From Notospermus geniculatus (lineage: Eukaryota; Nemertea; Pilidiophora; Heteronemertea; Lineidae), in assembly GCA_002633025.1 (NCBI GenBank), contig NMRB01000119.1:354553-418552 (forward strand): a stretch of DNA of 64,000 nt. Reading direction: 5' to 3'. Made by a program: the position numbers and the translations under genes. A model generated the notes under the pieces. The model saw nothing but the letters and a program-made list of their open reading frames with translations, did not search any database and was not told the origin of the DNA. Below are positions 62,029-64,000 of this stretch, in pieces; positions within the stretch are counted from its first letter, which is position 1, and every line of letters starts with the position of its first letter.

Positions 62029-62436
62029 GGCCCCTATTACATAGAAGTATACGGTATACGAAAACGCCAGTTAACAATGGCTTCATGGTCGTGAATCCAC
62101 TTGAAGCCTTTGTTTTAACTGGCGTTTTCATATACCGTATACAGTACGTTGCACAATTGACCTCCCTTTATCCGGGTACCTTCCTCGGACGTGGCGCAGA
62201 AGGTACATGTAACCTTCAGTTCATCGCGGATGGTACGGGTACGTCACGCGTCTCTGTTGCGTGACGTCGGGTGAATGACGTTACGTCTTCACTGCATGCC
62301 TTCCATGACGCTGCGCCACGTCCTCGGAAGATACGAGGATGGTACGAGAATGATGTTGCATGTGGTACGCGGGTGGTGCGCACCGCGAAAGGGAGGTCAA
62401 TTGTGCAACGTACTGTACTTCTACGTAATAGGGGCC
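62029..62436. mobile_element. TAA-flanked foldback (GGCCCCTATTAC type) split by a family A MITE
   Basis: TAA at 62026-62028 and 62437-62439; ends GGCCCCTATTAC / GTAATAGGGGCC. The 3-bp TAA duplication is typical of PIF/Harbinger MITEs. Without the 274-bp family A insert it would be about 130 bp. Confidence 0.8.
62142..62415. mobile_element. Tc1/mariner-type MITE, family A copy 7, inserted in another MITE
   Basis: Intact termini with TA flanks. It sits inside the TAA-flanked foldback at 62029-62436, splitting its palindrome; see the composite nest entry. Confidence 0.87.
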
Positions 62437-62491
62437 TAATAGAGAGGTGTCCACCTGGCAGATAGCGTCTGCTAAGAGAGATGCCACTGTA

Positions 62492-63735
62492 CTTCATTTG
62501 GAAATGATGAATTTGATACCAAGTGGTTAATGCTGTATTTTGCACCACTACCACACAAGAAATCAATTTAATCGCCAATAACCAGTAAAACGTACACCAT
62601 GACAACATTAAAGAGTCAATAAAACCCAGTTGAGTTTATTCAAATTAGATTACATTCCATAATCCAGTTAATGATCAGGGCAAGTTTTTTACGAACGTTT
62701 TATGGCATGGATCGGATCAGCAGAGATGGTAGAGCCATTCACTCAAACCTTGTTATCATACTAAGTTCTCACATACATGTACGGTTTTTATCAGTTTTTC
62801 TGAAATCAATAAAGTTGCCACCTCAAGAGGACCTGAGACATTCGTATGAGGATAGACACATCCAGTGGATCTACATGTAGTTTCACTTTTTCTTGCAACT
62901 GGTTCAATACCCACCACACAACACCCACTTCTCAAAAACACCCATACAACACCCACTTCTCGAAAACACTTCTGGTAGCTCGACTTGAAAGTGCCAGCCT
63001 GAAGAAGACCCCGGTTGGGGTCGAAAATCTGCAAAATTTCTGGAGGACGACTCCTTTTATTATATCTCGAAAACACCAACACAAAACCCACTTCTCGAAA
63101 ATAAGTTTTGCGGCACATCCTGAACTTGTTTCAGGGTCTATATTTGATGTATCCCACCGTCAAGTTAGATATCCTTTTCCTGCCTGCTCATCCCCTTCCC
63201 TACAGTTCTCTCTTCAACACACCTTCCTGTAACCAGACTCTGTCAATAACACTCTGCAACAGCCGATCTATTCTCCTGCGAAGACAATAATTTGTCCTCC
63301 GACAGCGTTACTTACAGATAGCTTCACATCTTGGTGCTGCGGATTACTGGTTAATATACTCTGGTTAATTTAAAAACCCATTTCTTAATGTCGGAGGCAG
63401 ACAGCAGAGGGAAACAGACATCCACTCAATCCAATTACTGTCATGGATACTGAACAATATATTTATTGTGCTGAATGTCATCTACATCTGAAGCTAGCAA
63501 AGAGGATTCCTTCAAATAAATTCTAATTATTTCTGCCAGAAATTCACGTTTCACTGATCCTCTTTATGTTAGCTTTAGTCAGGGTGAGCTGTGCAAATGA
63601 ATTCAAACAGTACTGGGAATTATTTTGGGTTTGATCAGTGTCAAATCATCACAATTCTATCTGTATCATTGAGCACAGCCAGATAAAGATACTGCTCTAC
63701 AAAATTCCAGAACCTAAACCACCAGGTATGGCAGC
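62492..63735. other. Non-coding stretch near the right edge
   Basis: Contains an ACCCACTTCTCGAAAACACC tandem motif (62925-63105, about four copies) split by a partial family D foldback (62985-63055). No gene recognised. Confidence 0.55.
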
Positions 63736-63868
63736 TGTCATTAGGGAGGTTTCGCAAGCGTCCGGTTAGGCCCTACGACGACGTTTATCTATTGTGTAGG
63801 TACACCCAAACAATAGATAAACGTCGTCGTATGGCCTAACCGGGCGCTTGCGAAACCTCCCTATTGTG
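63736..63868. mobile_element. Foldback element, family I copy 2
   Basis: TTAGGGAGGTTTCGCAAGCG / CGCTTGCGAAACCTCCCTAT arms; terminal GGGAGGTTTCGCAA resembles the 29706 element. Inner AATAGATAAACGTCGTCGTA palindrome. Confidence 0.82.
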
Positions 63869-64000
63869 ACTAAAGTCCGGCAACATCTAACTACGACCCA
63901 ATGGAATGCGGAAGTCATGTTATGTGGCAGAGCTTTGCGGTTTTTAATCATGTCTGTCGACCATTTGTGGTCGTTCCCCGATTGTTCGCGCTGTGCACCG

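Larger units (their letters stand above)
61663..62491. mobile_element. Composite nest of four palindromic elements
   Basis: Outer repeat X (ends ACAGTGAAACCTCCC / ATGCCACTGTA; relatives at 12131, 37858 and 47562) contains the TTAA foldback 61781-62024 and, beside it, the TAA foldback 62029-62436, which itself contains family A MITE 62142-62415. Insertion order can be read from the interrupted arms. Confidence 0.8.

Overview
The window is eukaryotic genomic DNA, probably from an invertebrate deuterostome (echinoderm, hemichordate or cephalochordate). The reasons are that the main gene is a spliced ADGRV1 (VLGR1/GPR98) orthologue that follows the human protein domain by domain, its introns are short (mostly 0.2-2 kb), and the non-coding DNA is packed with short palindromic transposons and tRNA-derived SINEs. 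The species cannot be fixed from the sequence. There is one 755-base assembly gap (13289-14043).

Region 149-37743, minus strand: 54 consecutive coding exons of ADGRV1, a very large adhesion G-protein-coupled receptor. I called splice sites by eye (AG acceptors, GT donors). The called exons total 11,184 nt, exactly 3,728 codons, and every junction keeps the frame. They encode about 26 Calx-beta repeats, a cysteine-bearing PAN/apple-like insert (exon 11) and a block of about six EAR/EPTP repeats (exons 21-25). The N-terminal part, including the laminin-G-like domain expected from vertebrates, is not in the window. The GAIN/GPS and seven-helix part should lie off the left edge.

Inside the long intron between exons 28 and 29 is a candidate alternative first exon (15253-15445). 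It has a good start context, a hydrophobic signal/anchor segment and a splice donor whose phase matches exon 29. About 1.1-1.3 kb upstream of it is a cluster of CRE (TGACGTCA) and E-box (CACGTG) palindromes. Together they suggest an internal promoter for a short receptor isoform, as known in vertebrates.

Region 37744-53437: no coding exon recognised. It holds foldback elements, repeat fragments, short tandem repeats and a small interstitial (TTAGGG)n run.

Region 53438-55164, plus strand: a two-exon gene for a secreted C-type lectin-like protein (281 residues; signal peptide, coiled-coil neck, one CTLD lacking the usual sugar-binding motifs). Because no N-terminal ADGRV1 exon is seen to its right, this gene is either nested in a giant ADGRV1 intron on the opposite strand, or marks a different start or a misjoin.

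Region 55165-64000: no gene recognised; nested MITEs, a recent 425-bp tandem duplication carrying a SINE, and TTAA-flanked foldbacks. The repeat landscape is informative: several elements have visible target-site duplications (TA, TAA, TTAA), and two places are nests in which a related copy elsewhere in the window shows the empty site.
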